This document shows positions 34,858-43,812 of a DNA stretch of 64,000 nt, one piece after another. The DNA is from CAXBCP01 sp963974055. GTDB taxonomy: Bacteria > Pseudomonadota > Alphaproteobacteria > MPNO01 > UBA830. The stretch is taken from assembly GCA_963974055.1 (NCBI GenBank), contig CAXBCP010000001.1, positions 1 through 64,000 on the forward strand. Reading direction: 5' to 3'. A program made the position numbers and the translations under genes. Under the pieces are notes generated by a model, which saw only the letters and a list, made by a program, of their open reading frames with translations, was not told where the DNA came from and ran no database searches. Numbering within the stretch: the stretch's first letter is position 1; each line of letters begins with the position of its first letter.

Positions 34858-35583
34858 TCAGATCTGATCATGCGGGTTGATCGCGATCAGCTCCGGCGCG
34901 GTGCCGGGCGCGGTGCCCGCCGCGTACAGGACGGCGCGGGCGACTTCCGCCGCGGGCAGCCGCGCGTTCTGCCGCTTGGCATAGGCGGCAACGACCGCCG
35001 GGTGATCGGGTTGCGACATCAGTTCGGTATCGACCAGGCCGGGCGCGATCTCGGTGACGCGGATGCCGTGTTCGGCAAGTTCGATCCGCATGCCGCGCGT
35101 GATGGCGGCGGTGGCGTGCTTGGTGGCGGCATAGAACATGGTCAGCGGATAGACCTGGCGCGCCAGGATCGACGATACATTGATGATATGGCACCTGCCG
35201 TTTTCCGGCTTCCGCGCCACCATGCCGCGCGCGACCGCCTGCGTCAGCACCAGCATCGCATGCACGTTCAGCTCCCACGCGGCGCGCCACATATCGGGAT
35301 CGGCCTCGAGGAACGGCGCATGCGCGGTGCGCCCCGCCAGGTTGACCAGGATATCGACATCGCCGGCCGCCGCCACCAGCCGTTCGATAAAAGCCGGATC
35401 GGTCAGGTCGCCGGGGACAGCGATAATCTCGCCGCCCGCCTCGTCTTTCAGGGCGTCGAGCTTGTCTGCGCTGCGGGCGGCGGCGACCACCTTCGCGCCC
35501 GCCGCCGCGAACATCAGCGCGGTCTCCCGGCCGATGCCGGACGACGCGCCCGCAACCAGGACGGTCCTGCCGGTAAATGTCAT
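34858..35583 (-). CDS. Short-chain dehydrogenase/reductase
   Basis: A 241-residue classical SDR. It has AGASSGIG for dinucleotide binding, NLAGR at the NNAG position, the catalytic Ser in NVSSI and YAATK as the YxxxK motif. The start at MTFTG (35583) follows an AAGGGG site; the longer upstream frame belongs to the preceding gene's region. It lies 13 bases after the stop of the 35597 SDR in the same cluster. The substrate is unknown. Confidence 0.88.
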   Translation of the reverse strand: MTFTGRTVLVAGASSGIGRETALMFAAAGAKVVAAARSADKLDALKDEAGGEIIAVPGDLTDPAFIERLVAAAGDVDILVNLAGRTAHAPFLEADPDMWRAAWELNVHAMLVLTQAVARGMVARKPENGRCHIINVSSILARQVYPLTMFYAATKHATAAITRGMRIELAEHGIRVTEIAPGLVDTELMSQPDHPAVVAAYAKRQNARLPAAEVARAVLYAAGTAPGTAPELIAINPHDQI

Positions 35584-35596
35584 TCCCGCGGCCCCT

Positions 35597-36367
35597 TCAT
35601 GCGCCGAGCGTCGCGCCGCCATCGACCACCATTTCATGCATGGTGATATAGCGCGACTGGTCGGACAGCAGGAAGGCGACCGCATCGGCGACATCGCCGA
35701 CCTGGGCAATCCGGCCAAGCGGCACGCCGGTGCGGAAATTGTCGAGATCGCCTTTGAGCATCGCCTCGCCGAACCCCATGCCTTCCATCATGCGCCGGAT
35801 CATCGGCGTCTCGGTTGCGCCCGGGGCAACCGTGTTCACGCGGATGCCGAGCGGCCCCAGCTCCAGCGCGAAGACCCGCATCAGATGGCTGATGCCGGCC
35901 TTGGACGAACAATAGGCGCCCTGCCGGACCCGCGGCACGCGGGCGGCGTTGGACGATATGGTAACGATCGATCCCGCTTTGTTCGCCGTCATGTGGCGGG
36001 CGGCATGGCGGGTGACCAGCCAGGTGCCGCGCAGGTTGACGTTGAAATGGGCGTCGAACTCCGCGGCCGGCTGATCCATCAGCGGTCCCAGATGCTGTAC
36101 CCCGGCGACGTTGACCAGCCCGTCAATTTTCCCCAGCGCGTCGGCGGCGCCGGCGATCGCGGCCTCCACCGATGCTTCGTCGGTGACGTCGGCGGCAAAC
36201 CCGTGCGCGCCCAGTTCGGCCGCCATCGCGGCGACTTCGTCCGCCTGCCGGTCGAGCAGCGCCAGGCGTGCGCCGCCCGCCGCCAGATGCCGGGCGACGC
36301 CTTCGCCGATACCCTGCGCCGCGCCGGTAACGATAAAGCCGGCGTCCTTAATGCCCGCAAGTTCCAT
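35597..36367 (-). CDS. Short-chain dehydrogenase/reductase
   Basis: A 256-residue classical SDR with TGAAQGIG, NVAG, the Ser in TISSNAARVPR and YCSSK as catalytic YxxxK. The C-terminus ends in MVVDGGATLGA. The TISSNAARVPR segment resembles 2,3-dihydro-2,3-dihydroxybenzoate dehydrogenase-type SDRs, but the context has no siderophore genes. AAGGAA precedes the ATG. It follows the aconitase X large subunit gene in the cluster and probably acts on the product of that dehydratase; this is inference. Confidence 0.88.
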   Translation of the reverse strand: MELAGIKDAGFIVTGAAQGIGEGVARHLAAGGARLALLDRQADEVAAMAAELGAHGFAADVTDEASVEAAIAGAADALGKIDGLVNVAGVQHLGPLMDQPAAEFDAHFNVNLRGTWLVTRHAARHMTANKAGSIVTISSNAARVPRVRQGAYCSSKAGISHLMRVFALELGPLGIRVNTVAPGATETPMIRRMMEGMGFGEAMLKGDLDNFRTGVPLGRIAQVGDVADAVAFLLSDQSRYITMHEMVVDGGATLGA

Positions 36368-36414
36368 TGATTCGTTCCTTCACTGGGGCATCCGCCCGAC
36401 TACTGGTTGCGCCA

Positions 36415-37629
36415 CTATTGGCTGCGCCATTGACCCGATATACCGGCGGCGATGCAGTCCGCGGTGGTGCCGAACAGGATCTCGGCATCGGATACCGACC
36501 GCGCGAACAGCGCCATCTTGGCGGAATTCGTCGCCATGCGCGATCCCGCCGGGACCCGGTCATAGGACACCACGGCGCAGTTATCGGCGGTCACCGAAAC
36601 GCCTGCGCCGGTCAGCGCGTCGATCACGCCTTCGGCCTGCGCGATGTCCCACGTGGACCGGTTGGTGTGAATGTAGAATTTTACATCCGCATTGGCATGG
36701 CCGTCTTCCAGCAACGCTGCGGCGTCGCGAAGCTGGCCGATCGACGCATGCGGGCAACCGATGGATACGATGTCTACCGGCCCGGCCCGGCCGTTCGCCG
36801 TGCGGGCATGCTCGGCGCCGAGCGCGTCGTCGTCGATCACTGTGGCATCCGGGATATCGCCGTCGAACACGGATTCGATATCCGGCGCTTCCGGCGTGAT
36901 CCCGGCGATATGGAACATGGCGACCGCGCCGTGGATCGCGAAGGCGGCGCCGAAGGCGACATATTCGTCCACGCTCGGCGGCGATGCGATTCCGTCGAGC
37001 ACCGGGATGCGGTCGCCCGCCAGCCGACCTGCCAGCGCGCCAAGCAGGCTGAACCGGTCGACGCCGGCGATGTCGGCGGTGACGCGCAGCAGGATTTCGC
37101 CGCGGCGGCTTTCGTCCAGATGCATGCCGCAGCGCGGCGTCAGCCCGGTCAGCGCGGAAGCAACGGCGGTCGCGCCTTCGCGGTTGGTCCGCGCGCCGAG
37201 CACGGAATTGACGAAGGGCGCTGTTGCGGATTCGCTCCACGCGACGTGTTCGCCGAAGGCCGGCAACAGGCCCTGGATAAACGGATTGCATGAACAGCTC
37301 GGCAGCGCGCCCATTTTTTCGCAGGCGTCGAGCATGCGGATCTGGTCGCGTTCTTCCGGGGTCATTTCCGCCTTGGTGCGGTCGACGGCAATGGCGTTGA
37401 TCGATGCCGGCACCGCGAAGCGCCCGCCTTCGTTCACCAGGCGTTCGAGAAAATCGCGTCCCGCTTCGCCCAGCGCCGTACCGTCGATCACCAGGTGGGT
37501 CGACGTGACAGGGATAAGGTCGGGGGCGTCGGCGGCGGCGCCGACGGCGGTCAGCATCTGCATGGCAATCTGCAGCGGCCAGCCCCGTTCGCCGTCGAGC
37601 ATCGCCTGCTGCTGCGGAGTCAGTTTCAT
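36415..37629 (-). CDS. Aconitase X large (catalytic) subunit
   Basis: A 404-residue DUF521/aconitase X catalytic subunit. Known relatives dehydrate cis-3-hydroxy-L-proline in bacteria or mevalonate 5-phosphate in archaea, with an iron-sulfur cluster. Visible landmarks are LTPQQQAMLDGERG at the start, LPSCSCNPF with Cys112 and Cys114, GARTNREG, and SIGCPHASIGQL. The ATG overlaps the stop of the small subunit in an ATGA junction. The open frame continues upstream but only as a shadow of the small subunit. The substrate here is uncertain, because no proline-pathway gene is adjacent. Confidence 0.9.
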   Translation of the reverse strand: MKLTPQQQAMLDGERGWPLQIAMQMLTAVGAAADAPDLIPVTSTHLVIDGTALGEAGRDFLERLVNEGGRFAVPASINAIAVDRTKAEMTPEERDQIRMLDACEKMGALPSCSCNPFIQGLLPAFGEHVAWSESATAPFVNSVLGARTNREGATAVASALTGLTPRCGMHLDESRRGEILLRVTADIAGVDRFSLLGALAGRLAGDRIPVLDGIASPPSVDEYVAFGAAFAIHGAVAMFHIAGITPEAPDIESVFDGDIPDATVIDDDALGAEHARTANGRAGPVDIVSIGCPHASIGQLRDAAALLEDGHANADVKFYIHTNRSTWDIAQAEGVIDALTGAGVSVTADNCAVVSYDRVPAGSRMATNSAKMALFARSVSDAEILFGTTADCIAAGISGQWRSQ

Positions 37630-38030
37630 GTCACGACCTCGACCGTGCCGGCGGTACCGTCGACGCGCACGGTTTCGCCGGTGTGAAACGCCGCGATGTC
37701 GGTATCGAGCCGATGGACCAGCGGAATGCCGGCAAGCACGCATCCCGCGGTGATCACTGCATCGGCCTGGACGTTGACGATGGCGGCCGGGGCCAGCCCG
37801 CGATGGGCAAGCTGTAACAGGCTGAACGATCCTGCGGTCGACCCTTTGCCGGATTTGCAGACCACAACGCGCCCGGCAACGCATTCGCCTTCCAGCGCAT
37901 GTCCGGTTTCGATGACGATTCCGGTTGTTTCGTCGACGCCGAGATTGAAGGCGATCCCGTCGCCCGTTACCAGCGCTGCCCCTTCACCGGCACCGCCGAC
38001 CAGCCCGTGTCCTGTATATATTTGCGTCAT
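37626..38030 (-). CDS. Aconitase X small (swivel) subunit
   Basis: A 134-residue DUF126/aconitase X small subunit forming the swivelling domain. The conserved motif SGKGSTAGS at residues 60-68 carries the serine that contributes to the active site in characterised members. DETTG and IPLVHRLDTD are further family elements. It is the first gene of the five-gene minus-strand cluster, 66 bp after the stop of the histidine kinase gene, and overlaps the large subunit by 4 bases. Separate small and large subunits are usual for bacterial type AcnX. Confidence 0.9.
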   Translation of the reverse strand: MTQIYTGHGLVGGAGEGAALVTGDGIAFNLGVDETTGIVIETGHALEGECVAGRVVVCKSGKGSTAGSFSLLQLAHRGLAPAAIVNVQADAVITAGCVLAGIPLVHRLDTDIAAFHTGETVRVDGTAGTVEVVT

Positions 38031-38096
38031 AGCCCTGGTTTCCGGTCCGGCTTCGGTGCATTGCAGCGCGATGCCCGCGAATCCTGAAAATCCGGG

Positions 38097-39314
38097 TCAT
38101 GCTGCGTTCAGCGTGAAACATACCGTCGTGCCGGCCGTCTGAGAAGGCGCCATCCATATGGTGCCGCCATGGCGAACCACAATGCGCTGGCAGAGCGCCA
38201 GGCCGAGCCCGTTTCCCGGATAGGCGTCCCGTCCGTGCAGCCGCTGGAACATCCGGAACACGCGCTCCGCGAATTGCGGATCGATGCCGATGCCGTTGTC
38301 GGACACCGATATCGTCCATTGGCCGTTGTCGCGCGACGCGGAGATCCGGATCTCGGGCGGGTCGTCGGCTCTGAATTTGATCGCGTTGCCGATCAGGTTC
38401 TGGAACACCTGGGCAAGCAAGCCGGCATCGCCTGAAACCACGGGTAAATTCTCATACGATACGGTCGCATCGTTTTCCGCAATGGCCGCCGACAGCGACG
38501 CTGTCGCGGTATCGACCGCATCGGCAAGCGTGACGGGCTTCTGTTCGATCTCGCCGCGGCCGACCCGTGAATACCGCAACAGGTCGTCGATCAGGCTGCG
38601 CATCCGGTCCGAGCCATCGACGGCAAATTCGAGAAACTGAATGCCCTCGTCGTCCAGTTTTTCCGAATACCGTGTCTGCAGCAATTCGCAATAGCTGGAG
38701 ATTATCCGCAAGGGTTCCTGCAGATCGTGGGAAGCCAGATAGGCGAATTGTTCGAGTTCCGCATTCGACCGGGACAGTTCGGATTCGCGTTGGCGCAACT
38801 CGGCATTGGATTTCTGCAGCTCGTCGGTCCGTTCCCGGACCCGCTGTTCCAGTTCCCGGTTCAGCGTCTGAAGCTCCTGCTGGGCGGCGGTGCGCCGGTC
38901 TATTTCAAGCGCCAGATCGGCGTTTTTGTCGGTCATCTGTTTCGGGCTGGGCGCGATCAGGATGCGGGGCATCAGCGGCCATAGCAGGATCGCCGTTGCC
39001 GCCGATATCGTGGCGGCCAGTACTTTGAACAATGCCGCGGCCGGGTAATCGGGAACCCACATCGTCCATATGTCGAACAGGTGGATGAAAGCGGTGGCGA
39101 TGATAAACGCGCTCAACAGATACAGGGTGCGCCGGATAATGAAATCGGGTCTTTTATAGGCGATATAAATCAGGGCCGCCGGGATGGTGATACAGGAAAT
39201 GACGATCACCGCGTCCGCGACGACATGCGTCCAGAACACGTCCGCCCGCCACAGCAGACTCTCTCCGTGGGGTTGAAAGCCTTCGGTGGACAGGAATTGC
39301 CATAATCTAAGCAT
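38097..39314 (-). CDS. Histidine kinase with an ethylene-receptor-like membrane domain
   Basis: A 405-residue sensor kinase. Three transmembrane helices at about residues 30-52, 60-83 and 94-120 match the ETR1-type ethylene-binding domain in pattern: Asp34, the IPAALIY helix end, and FIHLFDIW. A coiled coil (130-185) leads to a phytochrome-type kinase core with His196 in ASHDLQEPLR, DDLLRYSRVG, NLIGNAIKF, SDNGIGI and FQRLHGRDAYPGNGLGL. The Asp and His of the plant copper site are conserved, but Thr74 occupies the place of the copper-ligand cysteine. GGAG lies before the ATG. No response regulator is adjacent. Confidence 0.9.
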   Translation of the reverse strand: MLRLWQFLSTEGFQPHGESLLWRADVFWTHVVADAVIVISCITIPAALIYIAYKRPDFIIRRTLYLLSAFIIATAFIHLFDIWTMWVPDYPAAALFKVLAATISAATAILLWPLMPRILIAPSPKQMTDKNADLALEIDRRTAAQQELQTLNRELEQRVRERTDELQKSNAELRQRESELSRSNAELEQFAYLASHDLQEPLRIISSYCELLQTRYSEKLDDEGIQFLEFAVDGSDRMRSLIDDLLRYSRVGRGEIEQKPVTLADAVDTATASLSAAIAENDATVSYENLPVVSGDAGLLAQVFQNLIGNAIKFRADDPPEIRISASRDNGQWTISVSDNGIGIDPQFAERVFRMFQRLHGRDAYPGNGLGLALCQRIVVRHGGTIWMAPSQTAGTTVCFTLNAA

Positions 39315-39669
39315 TCGAATTTTTCTCCGTTCCTGACGGGTCAGGGAAGATGCCAATCGGGAAGCGACCGCCTGCGGGGTCGCGTGCCGATTGGTGTGCA
39401 GATCATAGGTTAATTACCCCGGCACCGGTAAACTTTGGGTATATCGCCGTATGCGCGCCCGCCCGCGGTCTGTCCTGCGGACGCGCGGGTACGGCCCATC
39501 TCCCTTGAATTTCCCCGCGATTAGCCTTATTTCCAAGGCTCGGCCCTGAATACGCTTAGCCAGGCCGCGCACATCGTGCCCCGCTTGCCGATTTGTGCGC
39601 CCCGGAGACGACAAACAGACCGGGTCCGGAGGGCTAGTACGATTTCTGTAACCGTTGCAGGTGCATTGC
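39315..39669. other. Intergenic region between divergent kinase and hydrolase genes
   Basis: These 355 bases must carry the promoters of both divergent units. A weak hairpin (agcctt/aaggct near 39523-39540) is present. No gene or clear promoter was identified. Confidence 0.4.
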
Positions 39670-40503
39670 GTGTCGTCGGATAGCGACTTTTTCGTCCGCT
39701 TCTGGGGCGTGCGCGGATCGATCGCATGTCCGGGTCCGGAAACCACGCGTTTCGGCGGCAATACGCCCTGTATCGAAATCCGCTGCGGATCGCGCGTGCT
39801 GATTTTCGACGCCGGCACGGGATTGCGCCATCTCGGCGCGACCCTTGCCGCAGACGGCATCAGCGATCTCGACCTGTTTCTGTCGCATACCCATATCGAC
39901 CACGTCGTCGGGTTTCCGTTTTTTTGTTACCTGTTCAAGCCGGAAAATAAGCTGCGGGTGTGGTCCGGCCATCTGGATGACGGCAAGACGACCGAAAGCG
40001 TGTTGCGTCAGCTGATGGCGGAACCGCTGTTTCCGGTGCCGGTCGATATTTTCACGGCCGATGTCAGCTTTCACGATTTTACCGCCGGTGACACCCTGGC
40101 CCCGGCCGACGGGGTGACCCTGCGCACGACGATGCTCAACCACCCGCAGAATGCGACCGGCTATCGTGTCGAGTTCGGCGGCCGATCCATATGTTACGTT
40201 ACCGATACCGAGCATTTCGAGGACGGGCCCGACAGGAACATCCTCGGTCTGATCGCGGGCGCCGATATCGTGATTTACGATTCCACGTTCTCGGACACCG
40301 AATACCCGGATTTCAAAGGCTGGGGACATTCGACCTGGGAGGAAGGCGCGCGGCTATGCACGGCGGCCGGCGTGGGCACCTTCGTGATCTTTCACCATGC
40401 CCCCGAACGGACCGACGATGACCTCGATATAATCGGGGCGGCCGCGGCCAGCATGCGGCCCGGCTCCCTCGTTGCCCGCGAGGGCATGACGTTGCGGCCC
40501 TGA
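39670..40503 (+). CDS. MBL-fold metallo-hydrolase
   Basis: A metallo-beta-lactamase-fold hydrolase of about 277 residues. The metal-binding motif HTHIDH lies in LFLSHTHIDHVVGFPFF; the later ligands are in MLNHPQ, VTDTEH and FHHAPE. The N-terminus FFVRFWGVRGSIACPGPET is typical of a group of RNase Z/PhnP-like phosphodiesterase relatives. The start is uncertain: GTG at 39670 has AGGTG 6 bases upstream, while TTG at 39655 and GTG at 39661 are also open. It leads a three-gene unit with a methyltransferase and a nucleotide cyclase, so a cyclic-nucleotide link is possible but unproven. Confidence 0.88.
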   Translation: MSSDSDFFVRFWGVRGSIACPGPETTRFGGNTPCIEIRCGSRVLIFDAGTGLRHLGATLAADGISDLDLFLSHTHIDHVVGFPFFCYLFKPENKLRVWSGHLDDGKTTESVLRQLMAEPLFPVPVDIFTADVSFHDFTAGDTLAPADGVTLRTTMLNHPQNATGYRVEFGGRSICYVTDTEHFEDGPDRNILGLIAGADIVIYDSTFSDTEYPDFKGWGHSTWEEGARLCTAAGVGTFVIFHHAPERTDDDLDIIGAAAASMRPGSLVAREGMTLRP

Positions 40504-40516
40504 CCGGGCGCGCCGT

Positions 40517-41389
40517 GTGACCCGCCTTCCGATACGCAAGCGCCTGCGCCGGCTGCGCATGGGCCTGTCGACCCTGCTCGGATGCCGCCCGCAGGGATGG
40601 TTCATCCCCTACCGCTATGCCGCCGCGGTGGCGGAACCCGCGGCCTATCCCGCGCTGGAAGCGTATTTCGCGGATGCGGAACCTGAAATGGCGGATTTTC
40701 TGGCCGCCATTGACGGATTTGCCGCCGATCTCGACGCCATCGGCGCGGGCTCGGCGTCCGCCGCAAAGCCTCCCGCACAACCGGCGCCGCGCTGGGACCA
40801 GGGCTGGTTTCCCCGGCTCGATGCCGCGGCGGCCTATACGATGGTCCGCAGGCAAAAGCCGTCCCGCATCGTCGAAATCGGGTCCGGCCATTCGACGCGC
40901 TTCATGGCGCGCGCGATCGCCGATGGCGGACTTGCCACGGACATGGTGGCCATCGACCCGGCGCCGCGGGCGGATATCGCCGGTCTCGGCCTGCGCCATG
41001 TCGCGGCGACGCTGCACGATGCGGACCCGTCCGCGATCGCCGCTCTCGGGGCGGGCGATATTCTGTTTATCGATTCCAGCCATATCCTGATGCCGGGCAC
41101 CGATGTCGACTACCTGCTGAACACGGTCTGGCCGTCTTTGCCGGCGGGCGTTCTGGTTCATATCCACGACATGCTGTTGCCCGACGGCTATCCGGATATA
41201 TGGTCGTGGCGCGGCTATAACGAACAATCCGCGGTCGCCCCCCTGCTGACCGTCGGCGCGGCGAAGCCCCTCTTTGCCAGTCATTACGCGGCGACGCGCA
41301 TGGCGGCGGCGGTGGCGGCGACGGTGGCGGGACGACTGCCGCTGATCGCCGGCGCGGTTGAGACCAGCCTGTGGATCGAGAAAAATTGA
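40517..41389 (+). CDS. SAM-dependent methyltransferase family protein
   Basis: A 290-residue class I methyltransferase of the Methyltransf_24 kind. The SAM-binding motif I is RIVEIGSGHSTRFM, with motif II near MVAIDPAPR and a later ILFIDSSH strand with a metal-contact-like Asp; LVHIHDMLLPDGYP follows. An N-terminal region of about 90 residues precedes the fold. GTG at 40517 is the assumed start, 13 bases after the hydrolase stop; ATG at 40559 is an alternative. The substrate is unknown. Confidence 0.82.
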   Translation: MTRLPIRKRLRRLRMGLSTLLGCRPQGWFIPYRYAAAVAEPAAYPALEAYFADAEPEMADFLAAIDGFAADLDAIGAGSASAAKPPAQPAPRWDQGWFPRLDAAAAYTMVRRQKPSRIVEIGSGHSTRFMARAIADGGLATDMVAIDPAPRADIAGLGLRHVAATLHDADPSAIAALGAGDILFIDSSHILMPGTDVDYLLNTVWPSLPAGVLVHIHDMLLPDGYPDIWSWRGYNEQSAVAPLLTVGAAKPLFASHYAATRMAAAVAATVAGRLPLIAGAVETSLWIEKN

Positions 41390-41425
41390 TTTCAAGGCGA
41401 CACCGGGAAAGGTCACATCACGGCG

Positions 41426-42760
41426 ATGCTTAAGCTCCGCAAAACCGAGTCCGCGTTTGACCGGCTGCCCGCGCGCGTCCGTGACGCTATCGTCGTCCAG
41501 CAGGATGCCTCGGAACGGCTGATCGGCTGGTTCCAGCTCGCCGTGGTGGTGATTTTCGGGCTGCTCTATGCGGCGTCGCCGAAGACCTTCGCAGCGGATG
41601 CGGATTTTGCGCCGGTGCCCTGGGCGCTCGGCATCTACTTCTTCTTTACGGTCATCCGCCTCGGGCTTGCCTATCGCGGCACTGTCGGCCCGGCGATGCT
41701 GTATCTGTCGATCGTGCTCGACATGTGCCTGCTGCTCGGCCTGATCTGGAGCTTCCATTTGCAATACCAGCAGCCGCCGTCCTTCTATCTGAAATCGCCG
41801 ACGCTGCTTTACGTGTTTATCTTCATCGCGCTCCGGGCGCTGCGGTTCGAGGCGCGCTACGTGGTCGCTGCCGGGCTGGTCGCCGCGGCGGGCTGGACCG
41901 GTCTCGCATCCTACGCCGTCTATGCCACCGGGCCCGAAATGGTGACCCGCGACTACGTCTATTACATGACCCATAACACGGTGCTGATCGGCGCCGAATT
42001 CGACAAGATCATCTCGATCCTGCTGGTGACCGCGATCATCGCCGTCGCCATCAGCCGGGCGCGCGCCCTGCTCAACCGGTCGGTCGCCGGCGGCCAGGCG
42101 GCGCAGGACCTGTCGCGGTTTTTCTCGCCCGAAATCGCCGACCAGATCACCGCCTCGGAAGAAGCCGTCTCGGCGGGGTCCGGCGAAGCGCGCGATGCCG
42201 CCATCCTGTTCTGCGACATTCGCGGTTTCACTGGCTTTTCCCATACCCACCAGCCGAACGAGGTGATCGCCATGCTCGCCGATTACCAGCGCCGGATCGT
42301 GCCGATCCTGCAGAAACACGGCGGCACCATCGACAAGTTCATGGGCGACGGCATCATGGTGACGTTCGGCGCCGCCCTGCCGACCGACACCTTCGCGGCC
42401 GATGCGCTGCGCGCGGTGGACGATCTGATGCAGGGCGCCGATGACTGGAACGAAGGCCGCCTCGCCGCGGGCGAACCCGAATTGCGGGTCGGCGCCGCGG
42501 TTGCCTCCGGCCGGCTGATCTTCGGCGCCGTCGGCGACGAGTCCCGCCTCGAATATACGGTTATCGGCGACGCGGTGAACCTGGCGGCCAAGCTCGAAAA
42601 GGCGACCAAGGACCAGCAGGTGCGCGCCCATACCACCGCGGATACCTATGACACCGCCGTCGCCCAGGGCTACACCCCGCCCGGCCCGAAGGAACGCCGC
42701 GCCGGCTGCGCGGTGGACGGCGTCGACACACCGGTCGATCTGGTGGTGCTGGCGGGGTAG
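41426..42760 (+). CDS. Membrane class III adenylate/guanylate cyclase
   Basis: A 444-residue cyclase. About six hydrophobic helices occupy residues 30-215 and form a membrane sensor. The C-terminal catalytic domain has the metal-binding Asp in AILFCDIRGFTGFS, the second Asp in KFMGDGIMVTFG, and YTVIGDAVNLAAKLE. These features mark an active class III cyclase, making cAMP or less likely cGMP. It is the last gene of the unit starting at 39670. The signal sensed is unknown. Confidence 0.92.
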   Translation: MLKLRKTESAFDRLPARVRDAIVVQQDASERLIGWFQLAVVVIFGLLYAASPKTFAADADFAPVPWALGIYFFFTVIRLGLAYRGTVGPAMLYLSIVLDMCLLLGLIWSFHLQYQQPPSFYLKSPTLLYVFIFIALRALRFEARYVVAAGLVAAAGWTGLASYAVYATGPEMVTRDYVYYMTHNTVLIGAEFDKIISILLVTAIIAVAISRARALLNRSVAGGQAAQDLSRFFSPEIADQITASEEAVSAGSGEARDAAILFCDIRGFTGFSHTHQPNEVIAMLADYQRRIVPILQKHGGTIDKFMGDGIMVTFGAALPTDTFAADALRAVDDLMQGADDWNEGRLAAGEPELRVGAAVASGRLIFGAVGDESRLEYTVIGDAVNLAAKLEKATKDQQVRAHTTADTYDTAVAQGYTPPGPKERRAGCAVDGVDTPVDLVVLAG

Positions 42761-42790
42761 AGCGCTGCGAAGCTGTCACGCGTCTCTTAT

Positions 42791-42872
42791 ATTCCCCCGG
42801 TCCTGTACCGGGGGTCCATTTATCAACCGTGCTTGCGTCGGCCATGGACCCTCGCCACCAGGGCGAGGGAGT
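42791..42872. repeat. Two adjacent palindromic hairpins, likely extragenic repeats
   Basis: cccccgg/ccggggg (42794-42814) and ccctcgcc/ggcgaggg (42849-42869) are perfect short stems between the cyclase gene and the convergent zinc-ribbon gene. The first recurs at 43813. They may serve as bidirectional transcript ends, but neither has a T-run. Confidence 0.6.
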
Positions 42873-42889
42873 AACCGGTATAAAAACAG

Positions 42890-43168
42890 TCAATCCTCGG
42901 CTTCCGCCAGCAGGAAACGGTTGCCGCTGACATTGCCGCAGCCGCCGCATTTCAGCTTTTTCTCCAGCCGCACCAGCCGCACGTTGCCGAAGCGTTTTTT
43001 CAGCTTCGACGGGTGCAGGATCTTGCCCTTGCGGCACTTGCCGCAGATCGCGACGAAGCGGTCGCGGTGATAGAAATCCGACAGCATGGCGCGGCCCCGC
43101 ATCGCCACCCGGTCTTCGGGCGACAGGGCTTCCAGTTCGACAACGCTCCAGATACTACGCAACGGCAT
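42890..43168 (-). CDS. Small zinc-ribbon protein
   Basis: A 92-residue protein with two CxxC pairs, CGKC (near residue 42) and CGGC (near residue 74), separated by about 30 residues, which should bind one zinc ion. Basic residues dominate between the pairs (RKGKILHPSKLKKRFG), suggesting nucleic-acid binding. It has no signal peptide. No named family is recognised, and the ribosome-binding site is weak. Confidence 0.7.
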   Translation of the reverse strand: MPLRSIWSVVELEALSPEDRVAMRGRAMLSDFYHRDRFVAICGKCRKGKILHPSKLKKRFGNVRLVRLEKKLKCGGCGNVSGNRFLLAEAED

Positions 43169-43218
43169 ATATGAACAAAACAGGAACAGTTTGTGGGAGT
43201 CAATGACGGGCTGCGGCG

Positions 43219-43611
43219 TTACAGGCAGTAATCTGCCGGTGCCTTGGGAACCGGCCCAGGGGTGACGCCGGCGAGGCGGGCGAGGCGGGGCTGGAATATC
43301 CAGACCATCGCCGGCACCATTACCAGCGATACGGCCAGGGTGCGCAGATAGATCGGCTGTCCGACCAGCAGAGGCGCGGTGGCGATCAGCAGTACGGTGA
43401 CCAGCGGATAGAGCACCAGCCAGGACAGCGCTGCCAGTTTGAACTTGGCGAGGGACGGCCGGGCGCGGGCGGGGCGAGACGGCGCTGTCCGGCGGCGGCG
43501 GCGCGCTGCTTCCGCAACCTTGCCCATGGCGTCGACGATACGCCGCCGCGGCACTTGGGGCGCGTCGCCGGTTGCGGGGGTGTCGGGAAAAACTTTTGTA
43601 ACGGCGTTCAT
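43219..43611 (-). CDS. Small two-helix membrane protein
   Basis: A 130-residue protein with a basic, Arg-rich N-terminal half and two transmembrane helices (LAALSWLVLYPLVTVLLIAT and LRTLAVSLVMVPAMVWIF). The pair resembles the membrane tail found at the C-terminus of some antibiotic-biosynthesis monooxygenase-like proteins, ending near FQPRLARL. GGAGCAGAG precedes the ATG. The function is unknown. Confidence 0.7.
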   Translation of the reverse strand: MNAVTKVFPDTPATGDAPQVPRRRIVDAMGKVAEAARRRRRTAPSRPARARPSLAKFKLAALSWLVLYPLVTVLLIATAPLLVGQPIYLRTLAVSLVMVPAMVWIFQPRLARLAGVTPGPVPKAPADYCL

Positions 43612-43812
43612 ATCTCTGCTCCGGGTTTCGATAGCAAAGATATCGTTATGTTTTTTTCAAATGTAATAGATCAAAAATACGTATGATTTGTGCATTAATC
43701 GCAAATATCGCGACCGGACATTACCGCCGCGCCATGCCAAGACCGAAAGAAAGGCCCATAGCGGGAGCCAATGCGGGGTAGGCCAAAGGCGTCGGCGGCA
43801 TCTCGTACATCC

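Noticed and set aside
36645..36665. parS-like sequence tgtcccacgtggacc
   Set aside because: It resembles the alphaproteobacterial parS palindrome but has about three mismatches and lies inside the aconitase X coding region, so chance is likely. No good parS site was found near parAB.
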